Shown: positions 55,392-63,895 of the stretch, piece after piece
Layout: each line of letters starts with the position of its first letter
Numbering within the stretch: position 1 is the first letter of the stretch
Assembly (NCBI RefSeq): GCF_000153165.2
Contig: NC_014472.1
Coordinates: 555,501-619,500 of the forward strand
DNA length: 64,000 bases
Direction of reading: 5' to 3'
Source of the DNA: Maribacter sp. HTCC2170
Lineage (GTDB): Bacteria; Bacteroidota; Bacteroidia; Flavobacteriales; Flavobacteriaceae
Position numbers and translations under genes: made by a program
Notes under the pieces: model-generated
Seen by the model: only the letters and a program-made list of their open reading frames with translations
Database searches by the model: none
What the model was told of the DNA's origin: nothing

Positions 55392-56294
55392 CTAAACACC
55401 TATAACAAGCTTATACCCGACCCCACGAATGTTTACAATTTTCACCTTTGGATCAGCTTCGAATTTCTTGCGCAATTTCGATATGAAAACATCCAAGGTC
55501 CTGCCAACATAATCGCCTTCGTCTCCCCAGACTTTATTTAGAATAACCTCTCGTTCAACACTTGTGTTGACAGCATTGTAAAGCAAAAGGAGCAGATCTG
55601 CTTCTTTTCCAGTAAGCTCAGTTCTTTGATTTTCAAATAATAGCTCTGTATTTCTTTTGTCAAACTGGTATTCACCTAAGGAGATCAAATTCGAATCAAC
55701 AATAGTATTACGCCTTCTCCACCTCAGAAAAACAAAGGCACCAAGCATAAAAATAAGCAGTATAGATATTATTGAATAAGTTACTTTACCTGCTTTAGGA
55801 GGCGATCCGTTAGAAAGACCTTGAGTAACGTCATGCAATGATTCTTTTGGTTCACTTGTACCCATCAAGGTGAATAAAAGACTAAAACAGGATTTGGGTT
55901 GAACTCTTAATTTGCAGGGGATTATGTCCGTTTGTTCCAAATCGTTCATTTCATAACCATAGACCACTTCACCGGTTTCACATTTCTCCACCTCCACGAT
56001 ATAGCTGGTTGACAAACTCGTTTCTTTGACAACTTGATTAATTGTATTGACCAGTTCATCCGGGAAGAATTCAAATTCAGATTCGAATTGAATTCTATAC
56101 CGATCATCTTCCTTTTTGATAGGTAATATTCGAGAGATACTATCACCTGAACTGAGAAGGACTTGATGTCCGATCATCCGCAATGACACTTCTATATGTC
56201 TTTCGTCTTGCCTAGATTGTGCATTACCCTTTGAAATGAACAGCAATATGCAGACAAAAGTGAACGAAGCTATTTTAAACAGTCTTGGGCACAT
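55392..56294 (-). CDS. ToxR-like membrane winged-helix transcriptional regulator
   Basis: A 300-residue one-component regulator with inverted order. A signal-like N-terminus (FTFVCILLFISKGNAQ) is followed by a periplasmic sensor part with two cysteines (EVEKCETGE, IIPCKLRV), a membrane helix at about 172-190 (YSIISILLIFMLGAFVFL) and a cytoplasmic OmpR-type winged helix (GEYQFDKRNTELLF, LTGKEADLLLLL, REVILNKVWGDEGDYVGRTLDVFISKLRKKF, IVNIRGVGYKL). It is the only minus-strand gene of the island and is divergent from a small exported protein, a recurrent pair in Flavobacteriaceae. Confidence 0.9.
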   Translation of the reverse strand: MCPRLFKIASFTFVCILLFISKGNAQSRQDERHIEVSLRMIGHQVLLSSGDSISRILPIKKEDDRYRIQFESEFEFFPDELVNTINQVVKETSLSTSYIVEVEKCETGEVVYGYEMNDLEQTDIIPCKLRVQPKSCFSLLFTLMGTSEPKESLHDVTQGLSNGSPPKAGKVTYSIISILLIFMLGAFVFLRWRRRNTIVDSNLISLGEYQFDKRNTELLFENQRTELTGKEADLLLLLYNAVNTSVEREVILNKVWGDEGDYVGRTLDVFISKLRKKFEADPKVKIVNIRGVGYKLVIGV

Positions 56295-56428
56295 GCTACA
56301 AAACTATTTATATCTGCGAAAGTTTAAGTTGTTTTACACAAAATTTACATCATTTTACACTTGATATACCTATTGAAGGGGGTATCCTCGTTAAATTTGA
56401 TAGAAATCAATCACTAAATCTATCAGAT

Positions 56429-56989
56429 ATGAATAAGAAAATTTTATTTTTTTACGTAACACTCGCAGCCTTTAGTTTAACCTCTTTTGGTGTTATGGAC
56501 TGGTACGATTCTGAGACAGATCAGGCAGGTACATCGGTTAGTGAGGATACTGCTAGCATTGCACCAATAACTGAGGAAACTAATCAGAAAATCTTTGTTG
56601 GCCCGATGCAATTGGAAAATAGTGATTGGGCGCCGTACTTTACGGTTGTCCTCAAAAAGCAAACAGAATATGATGGTGGTAAGGATGCGCTATATGAAGG
56701 TGGTACGGATGCGCTTATGGAATATCTCAAAGAAAATAGTAAAGAAGCCAGGGCCGGCTATCAAATGGACGAACTACCACCTTTCGAGCTACTTTTTACG
56801 GTGACCAAAAAAGGGACCATTGAAAATGCTAAACTTAAACTGGATGGAGCTTCGGGCTATATTTCAATAAATAACAGAATGATCGAACTCATCACCAAAA
56901 CACCAGGGAAATGGAAACCGGCCGAAAATTCTAAAGGCGAAAAAGTGGCCCAGGAGCTGGTAGTTTCATTTGGAAGAAGGGGTTGCTAA
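56429..56989 (+). CDS. Exported TonB-C-like small protein paired with the membrane regulator
   Basis: A 186-residue secreted protein from ATG at 56429, which starts the signal (ILFFYVTLAAFSLTSFG); the frame from 56285 is rejected as it overlaps the divergent gene. The mature part has a direct peptide repeat (YDGGKDALYEGGTDALMEYL) and ends in a fold like the energy-transducer TonB C-terminus (ELLFTVTKKGTIENAKLK, PGKWKPAENSKGEKVAQELVVSF). A TAAATTTG box (56392-56399) and an imperfect palindrome (ATACC...GGTAT, 56366-56385) lie upstream. Probably regulated by the neighbour. Confidence 0.8.
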   Translation: MNKKILFFYVTLAAFSLTSFGVMDWYDSETDQAGTSVSEDTASIAPITEETNQKIFVGPMQLENSDWAPYFTVVLKKQTEYDGGKDALYEGGTDALMEYLKENSKEARAGYQMDELPPFELLFTVTKKGTIENAKLKLDGASGYISINNRMIELITKTPGKWKPAENSKGEKVAQELVVSFGRRGC

Positions 56990-57018
56990 GCTTAGCTGTT
57001 GCAACATTTAGCTAAGCT
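56989..57018 (+). terminator. Hairpin after the TonB-C-like gene
   Basis: AGCTTAGCT (56989-56997) and AGCTAAGCT (57010-57018) form a perfect 9-bp stem with a 12-nt loop, starting within the stop codon. The following T-run is weak (CTTTTG), so termination efficiency is doubtful. Confidence 0.5.
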
Positions 57019-57247
57019 GACTTTTGTTGCTATGAGCTACACGCTCCTACCCAAAAAGGAAATGTGTTACAATGGCCTGCTCAACCAAATTGCCTCTAGC
57101 GTACCTATTGACTTTCAGTTTTAACCGGGCATCGAGACAAAACGATGTCACAACATAAGCTAAAAGCAATTTAGTTCATGCCGTATCTATTTCATATATG
57201 GTATTCATGTGTTCGTTTCGCTTGGGAGGTGCGGCAATTTTTATTCC
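57019..57247. other. Gene-free stretch
   Basis: Together with the hairpin and spacer on either side this makes a 361-bp gap without a gene. I see no ORF of coding character and no RNA gene; only short inverted repeats such as CATCG/CGATG near 57131-57148. Confidence 0.5.
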
Positions 57248-57310
57248 CAATACCTATAATCCAGTACTATGGATTTCCCAATTAGAAATCCCTACTTTTA
57301 AGCAATGGCT
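57248..57310. repeat. Spacer element, type I (diverged copy)
   Basis: AATACCTATAATCCAGTAC, then GGATTTC-CCAATTA-GAAATCC (perfect 7-bp stem with another loop). The compensated stem but altered loop suggests that structure is what is kept. Confidence 0.65.
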
Positions 57311-57350
57311 ATTATCTTGTACCGGACATTTGACATAAATCCCACTTAAA

Positions 57351-57893
57351 TTGGAAAAAGAATACCTATTTAAATCTGAAAGACTTGGATTTCGCAATTG
57401 GGAGGAAAACGATTTGAAAGAATTGGAGATAATGAATTCTGATGTTGAAGTAATGGAGCATTTCCCAAAAACCTTGGCAAAAAAGGAGAACAAGGCATTA
57501 TTCGAAAAACTAAGACTTCATTACAAAAAACACAACCACACGTATTTCGCAACAGAAATTTTAGAGAGCGGAGAATTAATCGGGTTTATTGGTCTGGTAT
57601 TTCAAGATTACAAAACCGATTTCACCCCTGCAGTTGACATTGGTTGGCGGCTGAAAAAAAGTGCTTGGGGCAAAGGTTTTGCAACAGAAGGCGCTAAAAA
57701 ATGTATTGACTTTGGATTCAACAAACTGAATTTAGATAAAATAATCGCTATTTGTACCGTGAAGAATTCTAAATCAGAAAACGTCATGAAAAAAATCGGA
57801 ATGAATAAAATTGGAGAATTCAATCATCCAAAACTAAAAGAATTTCCTGACCTTGAAAAATGTATTTGTTACGGAATAAATAAAAACATGTAG
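57351..57893 (+). CDS. GNAT-family acetyltransferase (RimJ/RimL-like)
   Basis: A 180-residue acetyltransferase, opening with LFKSERLGFRNWEENDLKELEIMNSD as in RimJ/RimL-type proteins, and with GELIGFIGLVFQDY, VDIGWRLKKSAWGKGFATEGAKKCIDFGF (acetyl-CoA loop GKGFAT) and NSKSENVMKKIGM. The only start after an in-frame stop is TTG at 57351. Substrate unknown (protein N-terminus or small amine). Confidence 0.88.
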   Translation: MEKEYLFKSERLGFRNWEENDLKELEIMNSDVEVMEHFPKTLAKKENKALFEKLRLHYKKHNHTYFATEILESGELIGFIGLVFQDYKTDFTPAVDIGWRLKKSAWGKGFATEGAKKCIDFGFNKLNLDKIIAICTVKNSKSENVMKKIGMNKIGEFNHPKLKEFPDLEKCICYGINKNM

Positions 57894-57995
57894 CGTCACC
57901 ATTTATAGCAAATAGGCAAAAAACGCTAAATTTAATGGCTTGGTTTTATTTACTGAGTTTTCCAAATTAAAAATAAAGAGTTTGTGATTGAAAAT

Positions 57996-58571
57996 ATGAA
58001 TCCAAAACCTGGCCTAACAAATAGATTACTCTTTCTATTCGGGCTTATTTTCTTTTTAATAGGTCAATTATTATTGGCCAAGGGCAATGATTTTGTATAT
58101 AATCAGGAGCCCATCGATTTTGCCCATTGGTTTTTATTGGTCGGCGTAACTTTGCTGATTCCCCAAACGGTGACTTTTCCTAAAAAAATCTATAGCTTGA
58201 TCGGAATTCCTTTAACCTTAATTGGGATCGTTTGTATCATTGGGATGTGTGTATTGGACTTCATATGGTGGAGTTTTCCCACTGAAGAAACGCGAATAGA
58301 ATTCACCAATCATATCTCACAGGTTCCGTCAATTTGGAAACCCTTTATAACTATTGGCCCAAGCTCAAAAATTTTCAACTTAGGATTACTGATTTTAAGC
58401 CTGAATTATTTGAAAGAAAACATAATGGGAGTACTACTGATTCTTTTAGCTGCCCTTATTCTGTGGAATATAATCCCATTACCTTTTCGATTAGTTTTTG
58501 GGTACGTTTTAACCTTAATTGGTTTCAGCATGATTTTACTTAAGATAGGCAGCAAAAAGATGCTGCAATAA
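57996..58571 (+). CDS. Multi-spanning membrane protein of unknown function
   Basis: A 191-residue protein from ATG at 57996 (a GTG at 57984 is an alternative). Five or six hydrophobic helices are visible: LLFLFGLIFFLIGQLLLA, WFLLVGVTLLIP, LIGIPLTLIGIVCIIGMCVL, IFNLGLLILSLNYL, IMGVLLILLAALILWNII and LVFGYVLTLIGFSMILL. No family is recognised. It stands alone between spacers in the array. Confidence 0.7.
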   Translation: MNPKPGLTNRLLFLFGLIFFLIGQLLLAKGNDFVYNQEPIDFAHWFLLVGVTLLIPQTVTFPKKIYSLIGIPLTLIGIVCIIGMCVLDFIWWSFPTEETRIEFTNHISQVPSIWKPFITIGPSSKIFNLGLLILSLNYLKENIMGVLLILLAALILWNIIPLPFRLVFGYVLTLIGFSMILLKIGSKKMLQ

Positions 58572-58592
58572 GGTTCATAAGTAATAGTAGCC

Positions 58593-58674
58593 AAGGTGCT
58601 AAAACCCATAATCCATTTCGGGTGGTTTTCCTGAACGGAAATCAGCGCAATTAGCTAACTTTATACTACGGCAG
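58593..58674. repeat. Spacer element, type I copy
   Basis: AAGGTGCTAAAACCCATAA, TCCATTTCG, GTTTTCC-TGAAC-GGAAATC, CGCAATTAGCTAACTTTATA and CTACGGCAGG. Further right, TTGCCAG/CTGGCAA (58742-58748, 58753-58759) forms a 7-bp inverted repeat just before the beta-helix gene. Confidence 0.75.
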
Positions 58675-58789
58675 GAATAGCCTAGTTATAGGTGTGACAA
58701 CCCACCCGATACTTCGCAGACGGCGTCCGCAGCGTATCATTTTGCCAGACCGCTGGCAACAATTAATATCGATTAAAGATTCTAAAGAA

Positions 58790-60892
58790 ATGAAGAAAAA
58801 CATCTTTATTAGTATTGCATTTGTTTTTTGTAATTTAATTATAAATGCCCAAAATAGACTATACGTTTCCCCATTGGGAAATGATTTAAACCCAGGCACA
58901 TCAGAACTACCATTAGCTTCATTGACAGGGGCTCGCAATGTTATTCGCGAATACAAAAAAAAGAATGTGCAATCAGTTTCCTTTGTTGTAACCATTGCTG
59001 ATGGTATTTATACTATGAAAGAGCCTTTTGTTTTAACGCATGAAGATGGTGGCACATCTGAACATCCTATACTTTATAAAGCGGAAAGAGGAGCTTCTCC
59101 GATTTTTAGTGGAGGAAAAAAGATAGGTGGATTTACCATAAAGGAAAATGGTGTTTGGGAAACAACCATTCCGGAAAGCAAGTACTATAAATGGAGATTC
59201 GACCAGCTCTATGTTAATAATAAAAGAGCGGTTCTAGCTCGAACCCCAAACATAGGCTTTTTAAAAATAGGTGGCGTTGCAGAAAATATTTGGGAAAGAG
59301 GAACTGGACGTACTCCAGAAAAAGCGCAACAAATATTAACTTTTGATAAAGATGATTTTGAATCAATACAGCGACTAAGTGATGATGATTTAGAACTTAT
59401 ACGTTTCCGTACGTATCATAAGTGGGATTTTACTATTAGACATATCGATAAAATTGATAAAGATAGCTTGGCATTGTTCACTTCCGGCGAGGGAATGAAA
59501 CCATGGAATCCATTAAAAAAAGATGGCCGTATTGTTTTTGAAAATTATGAATCCGCTTTAGATTCAGCTGGAGAATGGTTTCTTAATAATGAGGGCATAT
59601 TGTCATATATACCGCTACCTGGGCAAACTCCTGAAAACACAGAGGTGATAGCACCAGTGTTAGAGAATCTAATATCCATTAAAGGAGACATAGCCAATAA
59701 TAAATTTGTAACGCATATCAAATTTGAAGGCCTTGCATTCAAGCATAGTCATTATCGTTTACCAAGAACCGGGTTTGAACCAAATCAGGCGGCAACCGAA
59801 ATTCCTTCATCCGTAATGCTTGTAGGGGCAAAAAATATTGCTTTTTCTAATTGTGAAATCTCCCATACAGGGCAACACGCCATATGGTTTGGTAAAGGAT
59901 GTAGCAATTCTCTCTTAAGTCAATGCTATATCAACAATATTGGGGGTGGTGGCATTTATTTAGGTGATGTTGCTCCATTAGAAGGTGTTGAACATACACA
60001 TCATATTAAATTAGATAACAATATTATTCATTCAGGAGGGCAGGAATTTCCACCCGCTGTTGGCATATGGGTAGGACATAGTTCTGAAAATGAAATAACA
60101 CATAATGATATTGGAAATTTTTACTACACAGGTATTTCAGTAGGATGGATTTGGGGCTATAAACCAAGTTTCGCCAAAAGAAATAAAATTACTTACAACA
60201 ATATCCACCATATTGGTTGGGACTTATTAAGCGATATGGCTGCCGTCTATACCTTGGGTAAATCAGAAGAAACTGTTGTTAGCAACAATGTCATACACCA
60301 TGTACATGCATATTCTTATGGAGGATGGGGGCTATACCCAGATGAAGGCTCGTCTGACATTGTAATGGAAAACAACCTGGTTTATAGCACCAAAACCGGT
60401 GGTTTCCACCAACATTATGGTAAAAACAATACCATAAGAAACAATATTTTTGCTTATTCCAAAATGTATCAGGCACAATGCACAAGAGTTGAAGAACATC
60501 GCTCATTTAATTTTAGCAACAATATTATTGTTTTTGATAAAGGTGTTGTTTTAAATGGGGCCTGGAATAAAATCGATATTTACATGGACAGCAACTTATA
60601 TTGGAATACAGGAGGCAATACCTATGATTTTAATGGTAAATCTTTTAAGGAATGGCAAAAATCGGGGAATGATATAAATAGCATTATAAAGAATCCGAAT
60701 TTTAAAGACGCCCCTAATTTTGATTTTAGGTTAAGAAATAATAAAAGCATTAGAAAAATAAACTTCAGACCTTTTGATTTTTCAAAAGCAGGGGTTTATG
60801 GAGGTATCGAATGGATAGGCAAATCAAAATTACCTAAGCATATTACAGAAGATTTTGATAAAGTCGTTGAAGAAAATATGAATAGGGATTAG
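58790..60892 (+). CDS. Exported right-handed beta-helix protein, candidate polysaccharide-active enzyme
   Basis: A 700-residue exported protein; ATG at 58790 begins the signal (IFISIAFVFCNLIINAQ), while 58694 would add 32 arginine-rich residues. The mature start RLYVSPLGNDLNPGTSELPL is the usual opening of PUL-linked parallel beta-helix proteins. Helix coils with N-rich turns follow (NSLLSQCYINNIGGGGIYLG, KLDNNIIHSGGQ, NKITYNNIHHIGW, NNTIRNNIFAYSK). Similar proteins include GH141 members and lyase-like folds, but no catalytic pair can be named. It is paired with the SGNH gene 14 bp downstream. Confidence 0.82.
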   Translation: MKKNIFISIAFVFCNLIINAQNRLYVSPLGNDLNPGTSELPLASLTGARNVIREYKKKNVQSVSFVVTIADGIYTMKEPFVLTHEDGGTSEHPILYKAERGASPIFSGGKKIGGFTIKENGVWETTIPESKYYKWRFDQLYVNNKRAVLARTPNIGFLKIGGVAENIWERGTGRTPEKAQQILTFDKDDFESIQRLSDDDLELIRFRTYHKWDFTIRHIDKIDKDSLALFTSGEGMKPWNPLKKDGRIVFENYESALDSAGEWFLNNEGILSYIPLPGQTPENTEVIAPVLENLISIKGDIANNKFVTHIKFEGLAFKHSHYRLPRTGFEPNQAATEIPSSVMLVGAKNIAFSNCEISHTGQHAIWFGKGCSNSLLSQCYINNIGGGGIYLGDVAPLEGVEHTHHIKLDNNIIHSGGQEFPPAVGIWVGHSSENEITHNDIGNFYYTGISVGWIWGYKPSFAKRNKITYNNIHHIGWDLLSDMAAVYTLGKSEETVVSNNVIHHVHAYSYGGWGLYPDEGSSDIVMENNLVYSTKTGGFHQHYGKNNTIRNNIFAYSKMYQAQCTRVEEHRSFNFSNNIIVFDKGVVLNGAWNKIDIYMDSNLYWNTGGNTYDFNGKSFKEWQKSGNDINSIIKNPNFKDAPNFDFRLRNNKSIRKINFRPFDFSKAGVYGGIEWIGKSKLPKHITEDFDKVVEENMNRD

Positions 60893-60906
60893 CTACATGA
60901 TTATAT

Positions 60907-62247
60907 ATGAATAAAATGAATATACTTTCAAAAATAAAAATTGCACTAACCCCAGCTGTTTTATTTGTATTACTCTGCTGTAATCAATTCGTTTATGGTC
61001 AAGTAGAAAAACCATTCACCAAGAAATTTGATTACAACGTTAATATGTTAATATGCTACGGACAAAGTCTATCAGTGGGAGGAGGAGCCACAAATTCCCA
61101 AAGCAACTTCCGAAATACTATTTCTTTTAAAGGAGGTTGTAATGAATGGGCTTCAAAGGTCAATATTAATAACCCTGAGAGTGTTGCCAATTTCTACGGA
61201 GATGAATTTGTTCTTTTAGATTCAATAACCAATAAAAGTTGGCCTCCTGCTGCTTCAATTGCAGTAAGTTGGATGAACCTTCTCGAAAAGGAGGACAATA
61301 TAGATTTATCCGAATTTGACAATCAATTTTTACTTTCAACTCCAGGTTATTCAGGTATTTCTATTGAAAAGTTATCAAAAAACACTGAATATTATCAACG
61401 TCTTCTCTTAGGAGTTAAAAAGGGATATGAATTTTCGAAGAAGACGAACAAAACTTTTGGTGTTCCTTGTCTCTTTTGGGTTCAAGGAGAAGCAAATGTA
61501 AAAACAGACACTGAAGAACAGTATTATGATAAATTGAAAAGGATATTCATTGATTTAAATAATGACATCAAGTCAATAACCAAGCAAAAAAAGGATGTTG
61601 TCTTTATCACCTACCAAACTGCCCCTGTAATTGGAACTGTGCCATACCCTTCAATCGAAAACCCTAGAACATATGATGATTGCGGCCCTAGTTTTGCTCA
61701 ATTAAAATTGGCAAAAGAAAAAAACAATGTTTTTATGGGCGGAGCTATGTATCAGTATGATTATGGTGATCTTTGGCATCCGAGAGATAGAGCTACTGTG
61801 GGCATTCAGTTAGGTATAGTTGCCAAAAGAATAGTAAATGACAATGTCTCAATGGATACATTTTCCCCAATAAAATATAAAGTAAAAAATAAGGATTCTG
61901 AGTGGATATTATCGATCAAATTTGAAGTTCCCGTTTCTCCAATGAGGTTTGATACATCGGCGGATAAATTTCATAATCTTAATGGGAAACAAAAGAATTA
62001 TGGGTTTAGCCTTAAAAATGAAAAAGGAGAAGACATTATCAGTAACGAACCTTATATAAAAAAGGGTAATACATTAGTTATTAAGTGTACCGAAAACCCA
62101 AAAAATGCCAAATTAAGTTATGCTCTGAATGGTCATTACGGAGGAGGAAATCTCTGTGATTCACAAAATATTAGAATTAATAATAAAAATGCAAAATACG
62201 TTATAGACAACTTTTGTCCAGCATTCAGAAATTATAATATTAAATAA
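60907..62247 (+). CDS. Exported SGNH-type carbohydrate esterase (sialate O-acetylesterase-like)
   Basis: A 446-residue exported hydrolase with signal ALTPAVLFVLLCCNQFVYGQ. Block I is MLICYGQSLSVGGG (GQS form, nucleophile serine near residue 54), the central block is LFWVQGEANVKT near 190, and the D-x-x-H block is DLWHPRDRATVG near 286-297. These are the marks of the GDSL/SGNH and SASA-like acetylesterases that deacetylate glycans. A C-terminal beta domain follows. ATG at 60907 or 60916 could be used. It is in an operon with the beta-helix protein. Confidence 0.85.
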   Translation: MNKMNILSKIKIALTPAVLFVLLCCNQFVYGQVEKPFTKKFDYNVNMLICYGQSLSVGGGATNSQSNFRNTISFKGGCNEWASKVNINNPESVANFYGDEFVLLDSITNKSWPPAASIAVSWMNLLEKEDNIDLSEFDNQFLLSTPGYSGISIEKLSKNTEYYQRLLLGVKKGYEFSKKTNKTFGVPCLFWVQGEANVKTDTEEQYYDKLKRIFIDLNNDIKSITKQKKDVVFITYQTAPVIGTVPYPSIENPRTYDDCGPSFAQLKLAKEKNNVFMGGAMYQYDYGDLWHPRDRATVGIQLGIVAKRIVNDNVSMDTFSPIKYKVKNKDSEWILSIKFEVPVSPMRFDTSADKFHNLNGKQKNYGFSLKNEKGEDIISNEPYIKKGNTLVIKCTENPKNAKLSYALNGHYGGGNLCDSQNIRINNKNAKYVIDNFCPAFRNYNIK

Positions 62248-62283
62248 AATACGGTTGCCAACCATGTATAGAAAACACATAAA

Positions 62284-63174
62284 ATGAAAATAAAAAAGCT
62301 TTCTTTACTTGCCCTATTTACAACAATAATCATGATTACTTTTTCATGCGATAAAAAACCCTACGTACTAACCGATGAATATATATATATTCAAAAAGAA
62401 GAAAGGCGGAATGATTCAACAGAATGGCAACTGGTATGGGAAGACAGTTTTAACAAAGACTCTCTTGATACCAATACCTGGAGCCGCATAGGATTGTTCG
62501 AATCGTCAAAATGGAAAGTTCCAATAGAGCAATGGAGAGAAGTAGATAACTGTTTCAGATATATTTCCGCAACGGATTCTCGGGTAGTTACATTTGATGA
62601 AGACAATATTCACTTGAATGGTATAATTAATCCAGATTCAGTTACAGGAGATCCACGTCCTTATCTGACTGGTGGAATCTATTCCTGGGAAAAGTTCGCT
62701 TTTCAATATGGCCGTATTGAGATTAAAGCGAAGCTAGATCAGGCCTTTGGAATGTGGCCTGCAATTTGGATGCTCTCGGAAAAGGATATCTACCCAGATC
62801 AGCATAATGGGGAGATGGATATTATGGAAACATTAAATCATGATGACTTTGCCTATCAAACCACACACAATCATTACACCATTACCCTGAAGCAGACTGA
62901 GCCCGAAAAATTTGCAACCGCACCTATTGACACAACTGATTACAACATTTATAGTGTGAGTTGGTATCCCGACAAGTTGGTTTATGCTGTAAATGGTGTT
63001 ACGTCCTATGAATACCCAAAGGTGCCGGGAGCAGGTACCTACCAGTGGCCATTTGACCAGCCTTTTTACCTACTTATTGATCAACAGATGGAACATGCCT
63101 GGCCAGGAATGATAACACATCCAGAGGAACTTCCAATTAGTATGACCGTTGATTGGGTAAGACTTTATCAATAA
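62284..63174 (+). CDS. GH16 glycoside hydrolase lipoprotein
   Basis: A 296-residue surface lipoprotein (lipobox TFSC, Cys 22). The GH16 jelly-roll begins at WQLVWEDSFNKDSLDTNTW; the catalytic motif is GEMDIMETL with nucleophile E177, D179 and acid/base E182. WPAIWML, YSVSWYPDKLVYAVNGV and MTVDWVRLYQ are further family marks. The ExDxxE form with one intervening residue (beta-bulge) is that of laminarinases and algal-galactan enzymes. The specific glycan (laminarin, agar, porphyran, carrageenan) cannot be decided from sequence reading alone. Confidence 0.93.
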   Translation: MKIKKLSLLALFTTIIMITFSCDKKPYVLTDEYIYIQKEERRNDSTEWQLVWEDSFNKDSLDTNTWSRIGLFESSKWKVPIEQWREVDNCFRYISATDSRVVTFDEDNIHLNGIINPDSVTGDPRPYLTGGIYSWEKFAFQYGRIEIKAKLDQAFGMWPAIWMLSEKDIYPDQHNGEMDIMETLNHDDFAYQTTHNHYTITLKQTEPEKFATAPIDTTDYNIYSVSWYPDKLVYAVNGVTSYEYPKVPGAGTYQWPFDQPFYLLIDQQMEHAWPGMITHPEELPISMTVDWVRLYQ

Positions 63175-63277
63175 AGTATTATAATACGGTGATCGAAGAG
63201 TTAAAACAAAAAATAAAAATGCAGTTTAGCCAAACCATGTAACGCATTCAGCTAAAGCTTAGAAAACAACCAAAGGA

Positions 63278-63895
63278 ATGAAATTAGACAGAAAGAAACA
63301 TTGGGAAACTGTTTATGAAACAAAAAATCCAAAGCAAGTAAGTTGGACTCAAGAAATACCAAAAACTTCACTTGACTTTATACATTCATTCGGGCTAAAT
63401 AAGACTTCGAAAATAATTGATATTGGTGGTGGCGACAGTAAACTTGTAGATCACTTACTTGATGAAGGGTTTGAAAATATTACTGTACTTGACATTTCTG
63501 CCAAATCACTTGAAAAAGTAAAAAATCGACTTGGAGAAAAAGCAAATAAAGTAAATTGGATTGTAAGTGATATTACAGAATTTGAATCAAATATGACTTT
63601 TGATGTTTGGCACGACAGAGCGACTTTTCATTTTCTCACTTCGCCCGACCAAATAAAAAAATATATGATAACCGCTAGAAAATCCGTCAAGGGATTCTTG
63701 ACGATCGGAACCTTTTCACAAAATGGACCCAAACAATGTAGCGGACTTGATATAAAACAATACAACGAAGATGAATTAACATCTGAATTAAAAGATGGAT
63801 TTGTCAAAATTAAATGTGTAACAGAAGACCATTTAACACCCTTTGATACAACACAGAATTTCTTGTTCTGTAGTTTTAAAAAACAATTGAATTGA
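63278..63895 (+). CDS. Class I SAM-dependent methyltransferase
   Basis: A 205-residue cytoplasmic methyltransferase. It opens HWETVYETKNPKQVSWTQE; motif I is KIIDIGGGDSKLVDHLLDEG (SAM-binding GGG loop, about residues 45-64), followed by ITVLDISAKSLEKV (motif post I), WIVSDITEF (motif II) and FDVWHDRATFHFLT. This pattern matches the tellurite-resistance/thiopurine-like small-molecule methyltransferases; substrate unknown. After it a short stretch GTGGCTAACAGTTG (63910-63923) resembles other spacer starts, but the window ends before it can be judged. Confidence 0.88.
   Translation: MKLDRKKHWETVYETKNPKQVSWTQEIPKTSLDFIHSFGLNKTSKIIDIGGGDSKLVDHLLDEGFENITVLDISAKSLEKVKNRLGEKANKVNWIVSDITEFESNMTFDVWHDRATFHFLTSPDQIKKYMITARKSVKGFLTIGTFSQNGPKQCSGLDIKQYNEDELTSELKDGFVKIKCVTEDHLTPFDTTQNFLFCSFKKQLN

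Noticed and set aside
46710-58790. Classical integron (intI, attI, attC with GTTRRRY core)
   Set aside because: No integrase gene is in the window and the core sites read GTTGTGT, GTTATGC and similar, breaking the consensus at position 5. I report it as integron-like geometry only.
46710-58790. CRISPR array
   Set aside because: The repeats are 55-110 bp, diverged, and separated by genes rather than by uniform short spacers; no cas gene is present.
46743-63895. Insertion sequences or prophage genes
   Set aside because: No transposase, integrase or phage structural motif was found in any frame examined.
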